Source of the DNA: AP-15 sp963846635
GTDB lineage: Bacteria > Pseudomonadota > Alphaproteobacteria > ATCC43930 > CGMCC-115725
NCBI GenBank assembly: GCA_963846635.1
Contig: CAWJXM010000023.1
Location: 1-64,000 of the forward strand
Direction: 5' to 3'
Length of the DNA: 64,000 nt
The position numbers were made by a program, and so were the translations under genes. The stretch's first letter is position 1. Each line of letters opens with the position of its first letter. The notes below the pieces were generated by a model. That model saw only the letters and a program-made list of their open reading frames with translations. It did no database searches and was not told the origin of the DNA. Shown here piece by piece: positions 18,510 through 28,179 of the stretch.

Positions 18510-18625
18510 TTCCGTGTCCTTCAAGAGACCGCAGCCGAGATTGAGCGCAATGCTAGCCTTCGCACTCGCGCCAGGCAATCGCTCGCCAATCCTCTTAATC
18601 CCCGGATTGCCGCCGGAGTTTGCCT

Positions 18626-18747
18626 CCCACCCTTCGAGACGCCGCGCTTTGCGCGGCCTCAGGATGAGGCTGGTGATCGCAGCTGTTCATCTGCCGGGTC
18701 GGCAGGCGTCATGGTGAGGAGCACGCGCAGCGTGCGTCTCGAACCAT
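18626..18747. repeat. Interspersed palindromic repeat of the 'ccttcgagacgc' type
   Basis: The ends ccttcgagacgc and gcgtctcgaacc are near-inverted. Inside are a perfect hairpin GCCGCGC-TTT-GCGCGGC (18641-18657), a cctcaggatgagg palindrome and a gcacgc-gca-gcgtgc hairpin. Repeats with this wording are abundant between genes in many alphaproteobacteria. It occupies the roughly 435-base gap between the glycine-zipper gene and ftsK. Confidence 0.75.
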
Positions 18748-18944
18748 ACGATGCCGTTCGTTAGCCGGGATTTCACGAGCCCAGCGCCACAAAGCGAGGC
18801 TGGCGATGGCAGGTCGTCCAAATTTCCCAACGGCGAGGCGATTGGCCGCGACATACGGATCGGGATATCATGGCTGAGGCTTTGCGCGAAAACGGTGTGG
18901 GACGGGCCGCGCAAGGTTTGGGGACGGCCGGCATCGGGGGAAGC

Positions 18945-21360
18945 ATGGCGAGATCGATCGGTTTCCGCGCGGGTCCCAGCTCGCGCCAATTTCGCGCCTG
19001 GACGGAAATAGCAGCCGCCGTGAAGCGGCGGTTTTACGAAACGCTCGGCTTTGCCCTGTTGCTGGCGGCATTGCTGATCGCGGCGGCGCTCTTTTCCTAT
19101 AGCCCAGGAGACCCGTCGCTGGACACGGCAATCGACCGCGCGCCACACAACCTGCTCGGCGGCGATGGCGCGGTCTTCGCTGATCTGCTGCGCCAAAGCT
19201 TGGGGTTTGCGGCCTTTGTGATCCCAGTCGTGCTGATTGGATGGTCATTGCGTTTGATGCTCGATCACCCGCTGCAATCGCTGTGGCTGAAGCTGGGCTT
19301 ATTGCCGCTGGCGCTGGTTCTCGCGTCGCTGGCGCTGTCCGTCCTCGGGAATGGCGAGATGTCCGATGGAATCGGCTATGGCGGGGTGCTGGGTTGGGCA
19401 ATGCAACGAATGGTCCAGCGGGCCGGCTTCGGCCGGTTTGCCCTCCCCATGGCAATGGGCGCGGCCGCCGGGCTCGGCTTGTTGCTGTTGCTGATCCTTG
19501 GGGTGTCCCGACGAGAGTGGGCCGGGCTCAGCCGCGGCGCCGGCCGATTTGCGGCACTTTTCGGACGCGGAACCATGCGTGCAGCGGGTTTTGGGGGACG
19601 AATGTTGCGTCGCTGGGGACAGGCCCGATTCCGGGACGGCACTAATTCCCGCTAGCGCTAAGCCACGATCGGGCGGGGTTGTCACGACATTACCGGACCG
19701 GCGCGAACCGCGCATTGATCGCGCCACAACGCCGGAGGCTCCCGCAACCGATCACGAGCGTGGCAGCCTCGTGCGCTTCATATCGCCACAGGGGCGTCGA
19801 GCCGCACCAGGACGGCGGGGCGAGGAAGAGCGTCAGCCCAAACTCGACCTCGTGCCGGATAACGAACCAGTGCTGCCCGCCCTCGACCTGCTGGTCAAGG
19901 CGCCCTCGGTCAAGACCGCGACGATCGACGAGGAAGCACTCGAAAAGAACGCGCGGATGCTCGAAACCGTGCTCGAGGATTACGGGGTGCGTGGGCAAAT
20001 CGTGCAGGTTCGCCCGGGGCCGGTTGTCACCCTGTACGAACTCGAACCGGCGCCTGGAATCAAAGCGTCGCGGGTTATCGGCCTCGCCGACGATATCGCA
20101 CGCTCGATGAGCGCCATCTCGGTGCGCGTCGCTGTCGTTCCGGGCCGCAGCGTGATCGGCATCGAATTGCCGAACCGCAAAGCCGAGATGGTCTATTTGC
20201 GCGAACTACTCAATTCGCCGATCTACGAAAATTACCCAGACCGCCTGGCGCTGGTTCTGGGCAAGGATATATCCGGCGAACCGGTTCTGGCTGATCTCGC
20301 CAAAATGCCGCACCTGCTGATCGCCGGCACCACCGGATCGGGCAAATCGGTCGGCATCAATACGATGATCCTATCGATCCTCTATCGGATGCCGCCCGAC
20401 CGCTGCAAGTTCATTATGGTCGATCCGAAAATGCTGGAGTTATCGGTCTATGACGGCATTCCGCACCTGCTCGCCCCGGTCGTCACCGATCCGAGAAAGG
20501 CGGTGCTCGCGCTCAAATGGGTCGTGCGCGAGATGGAAACGCGCTATCGCAAAATGTCGAAACTCGGCGTGCGTAATATCGAGGGCTTCAATGCTCGGGT
20601 GGCCGAAGCGGCGGCTAAAGGCGAGAACTTGATCCGCAAGGTCCAGACCGGCTTCGACGAGGAGACCGGCCGGCCGATCTTTGAAGACGAACCATTCGAC
20701 CCCGCCGAATTGCCGCTGATCATCGTCGTTGTCGACGAGATGGCCGATCTGATGCTGGTCGCCGGCAAGGAGATCGAAGCGGCGATCCAGCGCTTGGCCC
20801 AGATGGCGCGCGCCGCGGGAATTCACATCATCATGGCGACACAGCGCCCATCGGTCGATGTTATCACCGGCACGATCAAGGCGAATTTCCCGACCCGCAT
20901 CAGCTTTCAGGTTACGTCGAAGATTGACAGCCGCACGATCCTCGGCGAGGGCGGCGCCGAACAGCTGCTGGGCCGCGGCGACATGCTTTACATGGCGGGC
21001 GGCGGCCGGATTACCCGCGTCCACGGTCCGTTTGTCTCAGACGAGGAGGTCGAGCGAGTCGTCTCGTTTCTGAAGGGGCGCGGCGAACCCGAGTACATCG
21101 ACGACATTACCGAAGGCGATGATGGGCCCGTGGACTCGCTGTTAAGCGAGGAGGACAGCGACTCGGCCGACATGCTGTATCGACAGGCGGTTGCCATTGT
21201 CTGCCGCGAGCGCAAAGCCTCGACGAGCTTTGTGCAGCGTCATTTGCAGATCGGCTACAACCGCGCCGCGCGGATCATCGAACGGATGGAAGCGGAAGGC
21301 GTCGTCAGCGCCGCCAATCATGTCGGCAAACGTGAGGTCCTGGCGCGGGTGGGCGAATAA
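18945..21360 (+). CDS. ftsK: DNA translocase FtsK, apparent frameshift in the linker
   Basis: Two overlapping frames form one FtsK of about 800 residues. The first (18945-19655) has four hydrophobic segments for septal anchoring. The second supplies the linker and motor: GTTGSGKSVGINTM (Walker A), VVVDEMADLM (Walker B), MATQRPSVDVITGTIKANFP, and a C-terminal gamma winged helix (SFVQRHLQIGYNRAARIIERME) that reads polar chromosome sequences. The break lies in the variable linker, within about 19500-19655, where one base would join the parts. FtsK is normally essential, so an assembly indel is likelier than loss. The start at 18945 follows GGGGGAAGC. Confidence 0.88.
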
Positions 21361-21435
21361 GCGCAATTGACGCGGACGATCCGCGACCTCATGTCGGCAC
21401 CGCAGCCATGTTGGCGGGCTGGAGCAGATAATTTG

Positions 21436-22134
21436 ATGGTCGGGATTGGAAAAACCCCTGGGCTAAGCCGGAAATCGACTGCAGGGTGGCTGCGGCGGTG
21501 GTTGTTGGGGTTCGGCTTGGCCCTGGCGGTCGCGGTGTCACCAGGTGCGGCTGACGCCAATCCGCCGCCTCAGCCGGTGCAGCTTACCGTTCAGGATAAG
21601 GCCGATCTGCAGCGGATTGCCGCTTACCTTAACGCCATCGGCACAATGACCGCGCGCTTTCACCAGCGGGCGGCCAATGGCGGGACGGCCAGCGGCTGGG
21701 TGTGGATGGAACGGCCGGGCCGCATGCGCTTTCAGTATGATCCGCCAAACCCGATCTTGCTGATCGCGGACCGGTTTTACGTCTACTACATCGATACACA
21801 ACTTGCCGAGGTATCGCAGGTCGGTTTGAAGTTTACGCCGGCCTGGTTTTTCCTGCGGGTCCCGATCAGCTTTGACGACCTCGAAGTCACCCGTTTCGAG
21901 CGCGGTTACAATGCGCTGCAAATCACGGTTATTGACCCTGCCGCGCCCGATAACGGCAGCTTGACGATGAACTTTACCGAAAACCCGTTATCCTTGCTGC
22001 AGTGGACGATTGTCGACCAGCAGCACCACGTCACCTCGGTGTCGCTATCGCAACAGCAATTCGGTATGGCGCTCGACCCTAACTTGTTTGTATATCAAAA
22101 CCCGTATCGACCACACCACGCCACCGATAATTGA
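21436..22134 (+). CDS. lolA: LolA-like outer-membrane lipoprotein carrier
   Basis: A protein of about 232 residues with a signal region (WLRRWLLGFGLALAVAVSPGAADA) and a LolA fold: TARFHQRAANGGTASGWVWMERPGRMRFQYDPPNPILLIADRFYVYYID is characteristic. It would ferry lipoproteins across the periplasm. Its place just after ftsK is conserved in many proteobacteria. A TTG at 21367 is an alternative start; the ATG at 21436 is preferred because it shortens the lead before the signal peptide. Confidence 0.88.
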   Translation: MVGIGKTPGLSRKSTAGWLRRWLLGFGLALAVAVSPGAADANPPPQPVQLTVQDKADLQRIAAYLNAIGTMTARFHQRAANGGTASGWVWMERPGRMRFQYDPPNPILLIADRFYVYYIDTQLAEVSQVGLKFTPAWFFLRVPISFDDLEVTRFERGYNALQITVIDPAAPDNGSLTMNFTENPLSLLQWTIVDQQHHVTSVSLSQQQFGMALDPNLFVYQNPYRPHHATDN

Positions 22135-22145
22135 GCAACACCGCA

Positions 22146-22919
22146 ATGCCAACCCGTCCTCTGCCGATCGTCGGGATCCCTGCCTGTAGACGCACGATCA
22201 ACGAACGGGTTGTTCACACTGTCGCCGACAAATATCCGAGCGCGATTATCGAGGCGACCGGCTGTCTGCCGGTCTCGATCCCGGCGATCGGATCCAAGAT
22301 CGATATCACGGCGGTGCTCGACAGAATCGATGGGCTGTTGCTCACCGGCAGCCCATCAAACGTTCATCCGAGCGAATACGGTCACGAACCGCTGGATGAC
22401 GAGATCCTGCACGACCTGGAGCGCGACGCGACGACATTGCCGCTGATCCGCGAAGCAGTGCGGCGCGACCTGCCGATCTTTGCGATCTGCCGCGGGATTC
22501 AGGAGCTGAACGTGGCGCTTGGCGGCACCTTGCATCAACGGCTTCACGCCATGCCGGACCGGATCAGCCATCGGCCGCGTAAAGATTCGCCGGATGGCCC
22601 CTACGGGCCCGTGCACAGTGTAAGGCTGACCCCCGGCGGGCTGTTGGCAACGCTGATCGGCAGCGCAGAGATCATGGTCAATTCGCTGCATTCGCAAGGG
22701 ATTGACCGGCCGGCTCCGGGACTGCGCATCGAGGCGACCGCGCCCGACGGCCAGATCGAGGCGGTCACCCTGCCACAAGCGCGGTTTGTACTCGGCGTGC
22801 AATGGCACCCGGAATACAAGGTTCTCGAAAATCCAGTTTCCTCGGGGCTATTCTCGGCCTTCGGGAAAGCCTGCGGCGCAGCCGCTGCGGGTTTTCGCCT
22901 TCAGGTTCGCGCGGCTTGA
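22146..22919 (+). CDS. Class I glutamine amidotransferase-like, gamma-glutamyl-GABA hydrolase type
   Basis: A 257-residue PuuD-like hydrolase. The nucleophile Cys is in FAICRGIQELN and the catalytic His-Glu pair in GVQWHPE; LLLTGSPSNVHPSEYG matches the PuuD-type loop. Known relatives cleave gamma-glutamyl bonds in putrescine breakdown. No other puu genes are near. A TTG at 22131, overlapping the lolA stop, is an alternative start suggesting coupling to lolA; the ATG at 22146 is given here. Confidence 0.87.
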   Translation: MPTRPLPIVGIPACRRTINERVVHTVADKYPSAIIEATGCLPVSIPAIGSKIDITAVLDRIDGLLLTGSPSNVHPSEYGHEPLDDEILHDLERDATTLPLIREAVRRDLPIFAICRGIQELNVALGGTLHQRLHAMPDRISHRPRKDSPDGPYGPVHSVRLTPGGLLATLIGSAEIMVNSLHSQGIDRPAPGLRIEATAPDGQIEAVTLPQARFVLGVQWHPEYKVLENPVSSGLFSAFGKACGAAAAGFRLQVRAA

Positions 22920-23030
22920 GAGAATCGTGATTTGTTCCATAGAGCCGCATGCCAATTTTTTCTTTCCGCTATGCAAGAATCGAGGGGTTGCTCTGCCTGA
23001 TTCGCACCCCATCTGACGTCTACAGAAGCG

Positions 23031-23139
23031 GAGAGAGCTCAACGCTCTCTCAAAAATGGACCCGTCTCCCCTGCGGGTCCAATTTCCCCCAAACGCTTCT
23101 GATATGCAGGCGCCCGGTCTTCCCCCCCGACCGGGCGCC
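23031..23139 (+). other. Three consecutive stem-loops in the leader of xthA
   Basis: Stem 1 is GAGAGAGC/GCTCTCTC (23031-23051), stem 2 is GGACCCG/CGGGTCC (23058-23080), and stem 3 is an 11-base-pair GGCGCCCGGTC/GACCGGGCGCC (23109-23139). All are perfect. They fill the gap between the amidotransferase stop (22919) and the preferred xthA start (23194). They may be stacked terminators, a structured leader or a small RNA; the weak T-run after stem 3 leaves this open. Confidence 0.55.
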
Positions 23140-23193
23140 GTCCTATTTGCAAGTCAAAATGGCTGTGGTGCCGATCGCGAGCTGCGTCAAACC

Positions 23194-23991
23194 GTGAGCC
23201 TGCGGGTTGCTACCTGGAACATCAACTCGATCCGGCTGCAACTCGACAATGTCCGTCGGCTGATTGCCGAATGGGCGCCGGATGTTTTGTGTCTGCAGGA
23301 AACCAAGAGCCCGGACGCGCTATTCCCGAGCGAGGCGTTTGAGACCCTCGGCTATCGGCACCGGCTGGTGCACGGAATGAAGGGGTACAACGGGGTCGCC
23401 ATCCTCTCCCGGGTGCCGATCGAGACATCCGAGACCCGCAACTGGTGCGCGCGCGAGGATTGTCGTCATGCCATCGCCGTACTGCCCGGCGGTATCGAGT
23501 TGCACAATTTTTACGTTCCGGCGGGCGGCGACATACCCGACCCGGAAACCAATCCGAAATTTGCGCACAAGCTGCAATTTCTCGATGAAGTCGCCGCTTG
23601 GTTCGCCGCCAAGCGCCGTGACGACCGGCCGATGATGGCAGTCGGCGATCTGAACATCGCACCGCTCGAAGCAGATGTCTGGTCCCACAAGCAACTCTTG
23701 ACGGTCGTCAGTCACACCCCGGTCGAGGTCGAGCGTCTCGGGCAACTACAGCAGTCAGGGGGCTTTGTCGACGCGGTGCGGCATTTCGTACCGCCGCCGG
23801 AGCGGCTTTATACGTGGTGGAGCTATCGCGCCCGCGACTGGGCCGCATCAAATCGGGGCCGGCGGCTCGACCACATCTGGGTGACGCCCGGGCTGGTCGG
23901 AAAACTGGCGGAGGCGCGGGTGTTGCGCGACAGTCGCAACTGGCCGAAGGCCTCCGACCACGTGCCCGTCATGCTGACGATCGGCAGCTGA
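23194..23991 (+). CDS. xthA: Exodeoxyribonuclease III
   Basis: A 265-residue AP endonuclease/3'-exonuclease for base-excision repair. The family signatures are LRVATWNINSIR at the N terminus, CLQETK (metal-binding Glu), GYNGVAIL, VGDLNIAP (catalytic Asp-Asn) and SDHVPVM (catalytic Asp-His). The GTG at 23194 puts the conserved N terminus directly at the start and gives the usual length; ATGs at 23056 and 23104 would read through the stem-loops. The 3' end overlaps the convergent methyltransferase by 23 bases. Confidence 0.94.
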   Translation: MSLRVATWNINSIRLQLDNVRRLIAEWAPDVLCLQETKSPDALFPSEAFETLGYRHRLVHGMKGYNGVAILSRVPIETSETRNWCAREDCRHAIAVLPGGIELHNFYVPAGGDIPDPETNPKFAHKLQFLDEVAAWFAAKRRDDRPMMAVGDLNIAPLEADVWSHKQLLTVVSHTPVEVERLGQLQQSGGFVDAVRHFVPPPERLYTWWSYRARDWAASNRGRRLDHIWVTPGLVGKLAEARVLRDSRNWPKASDHVPVMLTIGS

Positions 23992-24475
23992 TCCGGCGGT
24001 AGAGATGATAGCGGCCGGACATTACACTTTCCGGCAGCGCCAACAAGTCGAGCTCCGGCAGATCGATTGCGGGTTCGCTGACCAGCACAGCGCCGGGGCG
24101 CAGCAGCGGCAGGATCAGCGGCGCAAGGGCGGCGGCGAGTGCCTGGCTGGCGGTGACATCGCCAGTGCTGGGATCGAGATGAGTGAGAGCCACCCGGTCT
24201 GCGAGCCAAGCGCGCGCCGCCGGCAAGGTGTCGCGCATGTCACCGAGCAGCAGGAACTCGCCCGACGGCACGCAGCCGGGATGGGCCGCGAGGTGCCGCT
24301 CGCAGACAAAGATGTCGCGCTCGGGAAAGAGTTGACGCAGATGATCGTAGGTGCGGCCGTTGCCGAGCCCGAGTTCGAGAACCGGGCCGCCAAGCTCGCG
24401 TACGAGCTCGGCCGCAAGATTGAGACAGGCGCGCTGCGCCTCGAGCCGGCGGATGAAGCTGTCGAGCCGGCTCAT
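23969..24475 (-). CDS. Class I SAM-dependent methyltransferase
   Basis: A 168-residue single-domain protein. GPVLELGLGNGRTYDHL is motif I, VCERH the acidic end of strand 2, and LTHLDPSTGD a later core strand. The N terminus (MSRLDSFIRRLEAQRACLNLA) is helical. Substrate unknown. It lies 10 bases downstream of the cyclic-nucleotide-binding gene and is probably in an operon with it, and its end overlaps xthA on the other strand. Confidence 0.8.
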   Translation of the reverse strand: MSRLDSFIRRLEAQRACLNLAAELVRELGGPVLELGLGNGRTYDHLRQLFPERDIFVCERHLAAHPGCVPSGEFLLLGDMRDTLPAARAWLADRVALTHLDPSTGDVTASQALAAALAPLILPLLRPGAVLVSEPAIDLPELDLLALPESVMSGRYHLYRRISCRSSA

Positions 24476-24485
24476 CGCGCATTGA

Positions 24486-24968
24486 TCAGGCGGCGAGGCC
24501 GACCTGCTCGCGCAAGCGCTTGTTTTCGGCCGTCACCGCGCGCAGCTGATTATTCACCGCATCCAGCCGGTGGGCCAACTCCTGCATGATCGCAACCGAG
24601 ATGTTGGGAAATTCGCGCACCATTCGCATGAACGGCTCTTTCGCGATGCGCAGGGCGATAAGGCGGTCCTTGGCGCGGACCGTCGCATTGCGCGGCATGT
24701 TGCACAGGATGCCCATCTCGCCGACAGTCTCATTGGCGCCGAGCGTCGCGAGTATAACCGGCCCGGCTGACGTTTCGGCAATCACCTCGGCATGCCCGTC
24801 GATGATCAGGTAGGCGGCATCGGCAGGATCGCCCTGGCGAACAATCACCCTACCGGGATCGAACCCAACCCGCTCGCTCATAAACGCCAACAGCTTCAAC
24901 CTGGATGGCTCAATCTCGGCGAAGAGTGGCACGCGGCGCAACAATTCGAATTCCTGCTTCAGGCTCAT
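24486..24968 (-). CDS. Cyclic-nucleotide-binding domain protein without DNA-binding domain
   Basis: A 160-residue protein made of one CAP-type sensor domain (LFAEIEPSRLKLLAFMSERVGFDPGRVIVRQGDPADAAYLIIDG, then NETVGEMGIL and MPRNATVRA) followed by a helical C terminus (VNNQLRAVTAENKRLREQVG) that looks like a coiled coil. There is no helix-turn-helix, so it is not a Crp regulator by itself and may act through a partner. The start at 24968 has a strong AGGAGGAAG site. Confidence 0.87.
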   Translation of the reverse strand: MSLKQEFELLRRVPLFAEIEPSRLKLLAFMSERVGFDPGRVIVRQGDPADAAYLIIDGHAEVIAETSAGPVILATLGANETVGEMGILCNMPRNATVRAKDRLIALRIAKEPFMRMVREFPNISVAIMQELAHRLDAVNNQLRAVTAENKRLREQVGLAA

Positions 24969-25640
24969 GACGCTTCCTCCTTTTTCTCCCGACCGCCTCT
25001 TGTCATTCCGTCGCCGCCGAAGGCTAGCATCGGTTTTACCCAATGGCGAGTTCGGCCGGCACCTCCCTGCTTCTGCGATTTGCCACTACTGAAAACGAGC
25101 ACACAATTGAAGTGCCGCGCAAGGCTCGCTTCTGCAGCAGTCAAATGAGTGTCGTGCAACAGCCTCGCACCACCGCGATCGCCGCCTCGACATGCCGCGA
25201 CCGCATGGAAGCCGAGTGGCGGTCTCGCTCGCGCCGATCCGAATTTGATCATCGCCGTGCTGGCTCTGCGCGCCAGCATGCACAGCAAGCGTATTCGCCG
25301 CCGCTACCCGTTCAATGACGCTACTTTGACGCTCGATCGGCACAGTAAATGACTTCGTTAGTGACACAACTCCGATCGTACTTGACGAGCAATAACTCGG
25401 ACCGCAAGTTCGCTCACGAGGCAAGCGTCGGCTGCATCGAGTGAAGAATGCAAAAGCCGACAGACGACGCTCAACGTCAAAGTGGGAACATCCATGGCGG
25501 AAGAGGATCCGTAATGGTCGCGGTTCATCCTGTATGCTGCAGCGGTTATACGCTTGATTGTTATGGAATTCTTAAAAACGTCATTCCACCGCCAGAGCCG
25601 CTCTGCAATAGTCGATCGATAGACCGCGTGAGGTGACCTG
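24969..25640. other. Long divergent intergenic region, no gene seen
   Basis: About 670 bases separate the minus-strand cyclic-nucleotide protein and the plus-strand glycosyltransferase directon. No frame on either strand resembles a protein and no RNA gene is recognised. It should hold promoters for both directions; GC falls near 25500-25600 ahead of the first glycosyltransferase. Confidence 0.5.
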
Positions 25641-26870
25641 ATGGCCAACCCCCGCCACCACAAGCGCGTGCTGATCTACAGCCATGACAGCTTTGGCCTC
25701 GGTCATTTGCGCCGCTGCCGAGCGATTGCCCATTCCCTCGTTGATGCGGACCCGGCGCTGTCGGTACTGATTTTGTCGGGCTCGCCAATCATCGGCAGCT
25801 TCGATTTCCGATCGAGGGTCGACTTCGTGCGTGTCCCCGGGGTCATCAAGCTGCGCAACGGCGAGTATGTCTCGCTCAATCTCCATATCGATATCGAGGA
25901 GACACTGGCGATGCGCTCCTCGATTATCCGTCATACAGCCGATATTTTCGATCCCGACATGCTGATTGTGGATAAGGAGCCGCTCGGCCTGCGCGGAGAG
26001 GTGCGCGACACTCTGGAGCTGCTGCAATGCCGGCGGGCAACGGTGATCCTCGGTTTGCGCGATGTGATGGACGATCCCGAAGCGCTTGAAACCGAATGGG
26101 AACGCAAACACGCGCTCCCGGCACTCGCCGAATATTATGATGAGATCTGGGTCTACGGCCTGCCGCAAATCTGCGACCCGCTGGCCGGGCTCAACGTGCC
26201 GGCGAATGTGCGGGGAAAGATGGTTTACACCGGCTATCTGCGCCGGACCGCGAACGACGCGGTGCTGACGCCGGATTTGCAACAGATCGTCGAGAAGCCG
26301 TTTTTGCTTGTCACGCCGGGCGGTGGTGGCGATGGCGATGAGCTCGTCGATCTGGTGCTCGCGGCCTACGAGCAGGACCCGGACATTCCCTTGCCGGTGC
26401 TGATTGTGTTCGGTCCATTCATGGCGCCCGAGCAGCGGGTCGGCTTCGCGGCCCGGGCGGCGCGGCTACAAAAGGTTCACACGATCACCTTCAACGCCCA
26501 CCTCGAAGCGCTGATTGCGCGCGCCGCAGGTGTCGTCGCGATGGGCGGCTACAACACCTTTTGCGAGATCCTTTCCTTCGACAGGCCGGCGCTGATCACG
26601 CCGCGCACCGCACCCCGTCTCGAACAGTATATTCGCGCCGCGCGCGCCGAGGAACTCGGGCTTTTGGCGATGCTGCCCGAAACTCGCGGGCGGGATCCGC
26701 AAAGCATGGCGACGGCGTTGCGGCGCTTGGTCAATCAGCCGCCGCCGTCGAGCGCGGTGATCCCGGGTCTGCTCGATGGGATGCTTAACGTAAACAGGCT
26801 GGCGAAGAAATGGCTCGACCGCGACCGTACACCGCAGCTTGCAATGCGGGGGCGCGACGCCAGCCAATGA
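25641..26870 (+). CDS. GT-B glycosyltransferase, COG4671 type (first of two)
   Basis: A 409-residue MurG-like GT-B protein. The N-terminal loop SHDSFGLGHLRRCRAIA holds the GxGH motif; the C-terminal half has LVTPGGGGDGDELVD, where a donor phosphate would bind, and AMGGYNTFCEILSFDRPALI, the signature of COG4671 predicted glycosyltransferases. It has no membrane segment, so it probably acts at the cytoplasmic face. The start follows GAGGTGACCTG. It opens a directon that continues to 38086, and its stop overlaps the next start (ATGA). Confidence 0.85.
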   Translation: MANPRHHKRVLIYSHDSFGLGHLRRCRAIAHSLVDADPALSVLILSGSPIIGSFDFRSRVDFVRVPGVIKLRNGEYVSLNLHIDIEETLAMRSSIIRHTADIFDPDMLIVDKEPLGLRGEVRDTLELLQCRRATVILGLRDVMDDPEALETEWERKHALPALAEYYDEIWVYGLPQICDPLAGLNVPANVRGKMVYTGYLRRTANDAVLTPDLQQIVEKPFLLVTPGGGGDGDELVDLVLAAYEQDPDIPLPVLIVFGPFMAPEQRVGFAARAARLQKVHTITFNAHLEALIARAAGVVAMGGYNTFCEILSFDRPALITPRTAPRLEQYIRAARAEELGLLAMLPETRGRDPQSMATALRRLVNQPPPSSAVIPGLLDGMLNVNRLAKKWLDRDRTPQLAMRGRDASQ

Positions 26871-28171
26871 ACGGCACCCGCGCCGGCATGAATGCCCGGA
26901 AGGTCGCCTTTGTTCTCAAAGGGTATCCCCGGCTCTCTGAAACCTTTATCGCGCAGGAAATACAGGCGCTCGAACAACGCGGGCTCGGCATTCTGATCGT
27001 CTCGCTACGTCATCCGACCGATCGTAAGGTGCATCCGATAGCTGCGGCGATCCGCGCCGAGCGGCTCTACCTACCGGAATACCTCTACCAGGAACCGCTG
27101 CGCGTTTGGCGAAGCTGGCGGCAAATACATAACTGCGACGGCTATCGACGTGCGCGACGGGTTTGGCTTGCCGATCTGCTGCGCAATCCGACGCCGAACC
27201 GGGTCCGCCGCTTCGGTCAGGCGCTGGTGCTGGCGGCCGAGCTGCCCGCCGACATCCGCCACCTGCATGCTCATTTTCTGCACACGCCGGCATCTGTTGC
27301 CCGATACACCGCGCTGATGCGCGGCCTCGGCTGGACTGTCTCGGCCCATGCCAAGGACATCTGGACAACGCCCGATTGGGAAAAGCGCGAAAAGCTCGGC
27401 GCAGCGCAGTGGGTGGTAACCTGCACTGCGGCCGGCCACGCCCATTTGGCGGCGCTGGCGCCGCAGCCGGAACGCATTGCGCTCTGCTATCATGGCCTCG
27501 ACCTCGATCGGTTTTCGCCTCCGCCGCCGCGCTGTCAGGGGGGCGACGGGGATGACGCCGAGCGCCCGGTCAAGTTGCTTTCCATCGGTCGCGCGGTGGC
27601 GAAGAAGGGTTACGACGATCTCCTCTCGGCTTTGGCGCTGCTGCCGCCCGATCTTGCTTGGCGATTAGTGCATATCGGCGGTGGGGAGCTCGCGGGAGCC
27701 TTGCGCCGGCAAGCCGAGCATCTTGGTCTAAGCAGCCGGATCGAGTGGCGGGGTGCTTGCGCGCAGCCGGAAGTGCTTGCCGCCTATCGCGCGGCCGACT
27801 TGTTTGTACTCGCCGCCAAAGTTGCCGCCGATGGTGACCGCGACGGCTTGCCCAACGTTTTGATGGAGGCGCAAAGTCAAGGGCTTGCTTGCATTGCGAC
27901 CAACGTCTCAGGAATCCCCGAGCTGATCCGTGATGGCGAAACGGGCATGCTAGTCTCGCCCGGTGACCCCCCGACTCTCGCGACTGCCCTTCTTGCCTTG
28001 ATCCGCGACCCGGGGCGTCGTGCCGCCCTCGGCGCTGCCGGCGAGAAGCACGTCCGCCAATCCTTTTCGATGATTTCCGGCATCGGCATGCTCGCGCGGC
28101 GCTTCGCACTGACGCCCGAGAACGACGCCACCAAAGTTAGCGAGGCATGCGAGCCGGTCGCGGCCGGTTAG
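26867..28171 (+). CDS. Glycosyltransferase family 4 protein
   Basis: A 434-residue retaining GT-B enzyme. The N-terminal part KVAFVLKGYPRLSETFIAQEIQAL is typical of colanic-acid WcaL-like transferases, with HAHFLHTPASVARY and SAHAKDIW following. The C-terminal half has RDGLPNVLMEAQSQGLACIATNVSGIPELI, the E-x7-E region of GT4. It starts on the ATGA overlap with the preceding gene, which implies coupled translation. Confidence 0.88.
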   Translation: MNGTRAGMNARKVAFVLKGYPRLSETFIAQEIQALEQRGLGILIVSLRHPTDRKVHPIAAAIRAERLYLPEYLYQEPLRVWRSWRQIHNCDGYRRARRVWLADLLRNPTPNRVRRFGQALVLAAELPADIRHLHAHFLHTPASVARYTALMRGLGWTVSAHAKDIWTTPDWEKREKLGAAQWVVTCTAAGHAHLAALAPQPERIALCYHGLDLDRFSPPPPRCQGGDGDDAERPVKLLSIGRAVAKKGYDDLLSALALLPPDLAWRLVHIGGGELAGALRRQAEHLGLSSRIEWRGACAQPEVLAAYRAADLFVLAAKVAADGDRDGLPNVLMEAQSQGLACIATNVSGIPELIRDGETGMLVSPGDPPTLATALLALIRDPGRRAALGAAGEKHVRQSFSMISGIGMLARRFALTPENDATKVSEACEPVAAG

Positions 28172-28179
28172 CTCGCAAT

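Noticed and set aside
19498..19655. Programmed frameshifting in ftsK
   Set aside because: No slippery heptamer with a downstream pseudoknot is apparent, and similar one-base breaks occur in many unrelated genes here.
25086..25424. 112-codon minus-strand frame in the long intergenic region
   Set aside because: Its composition is protein-unlike, with many Arg, Ser and Cys residues, no start signal and no family resemblance.
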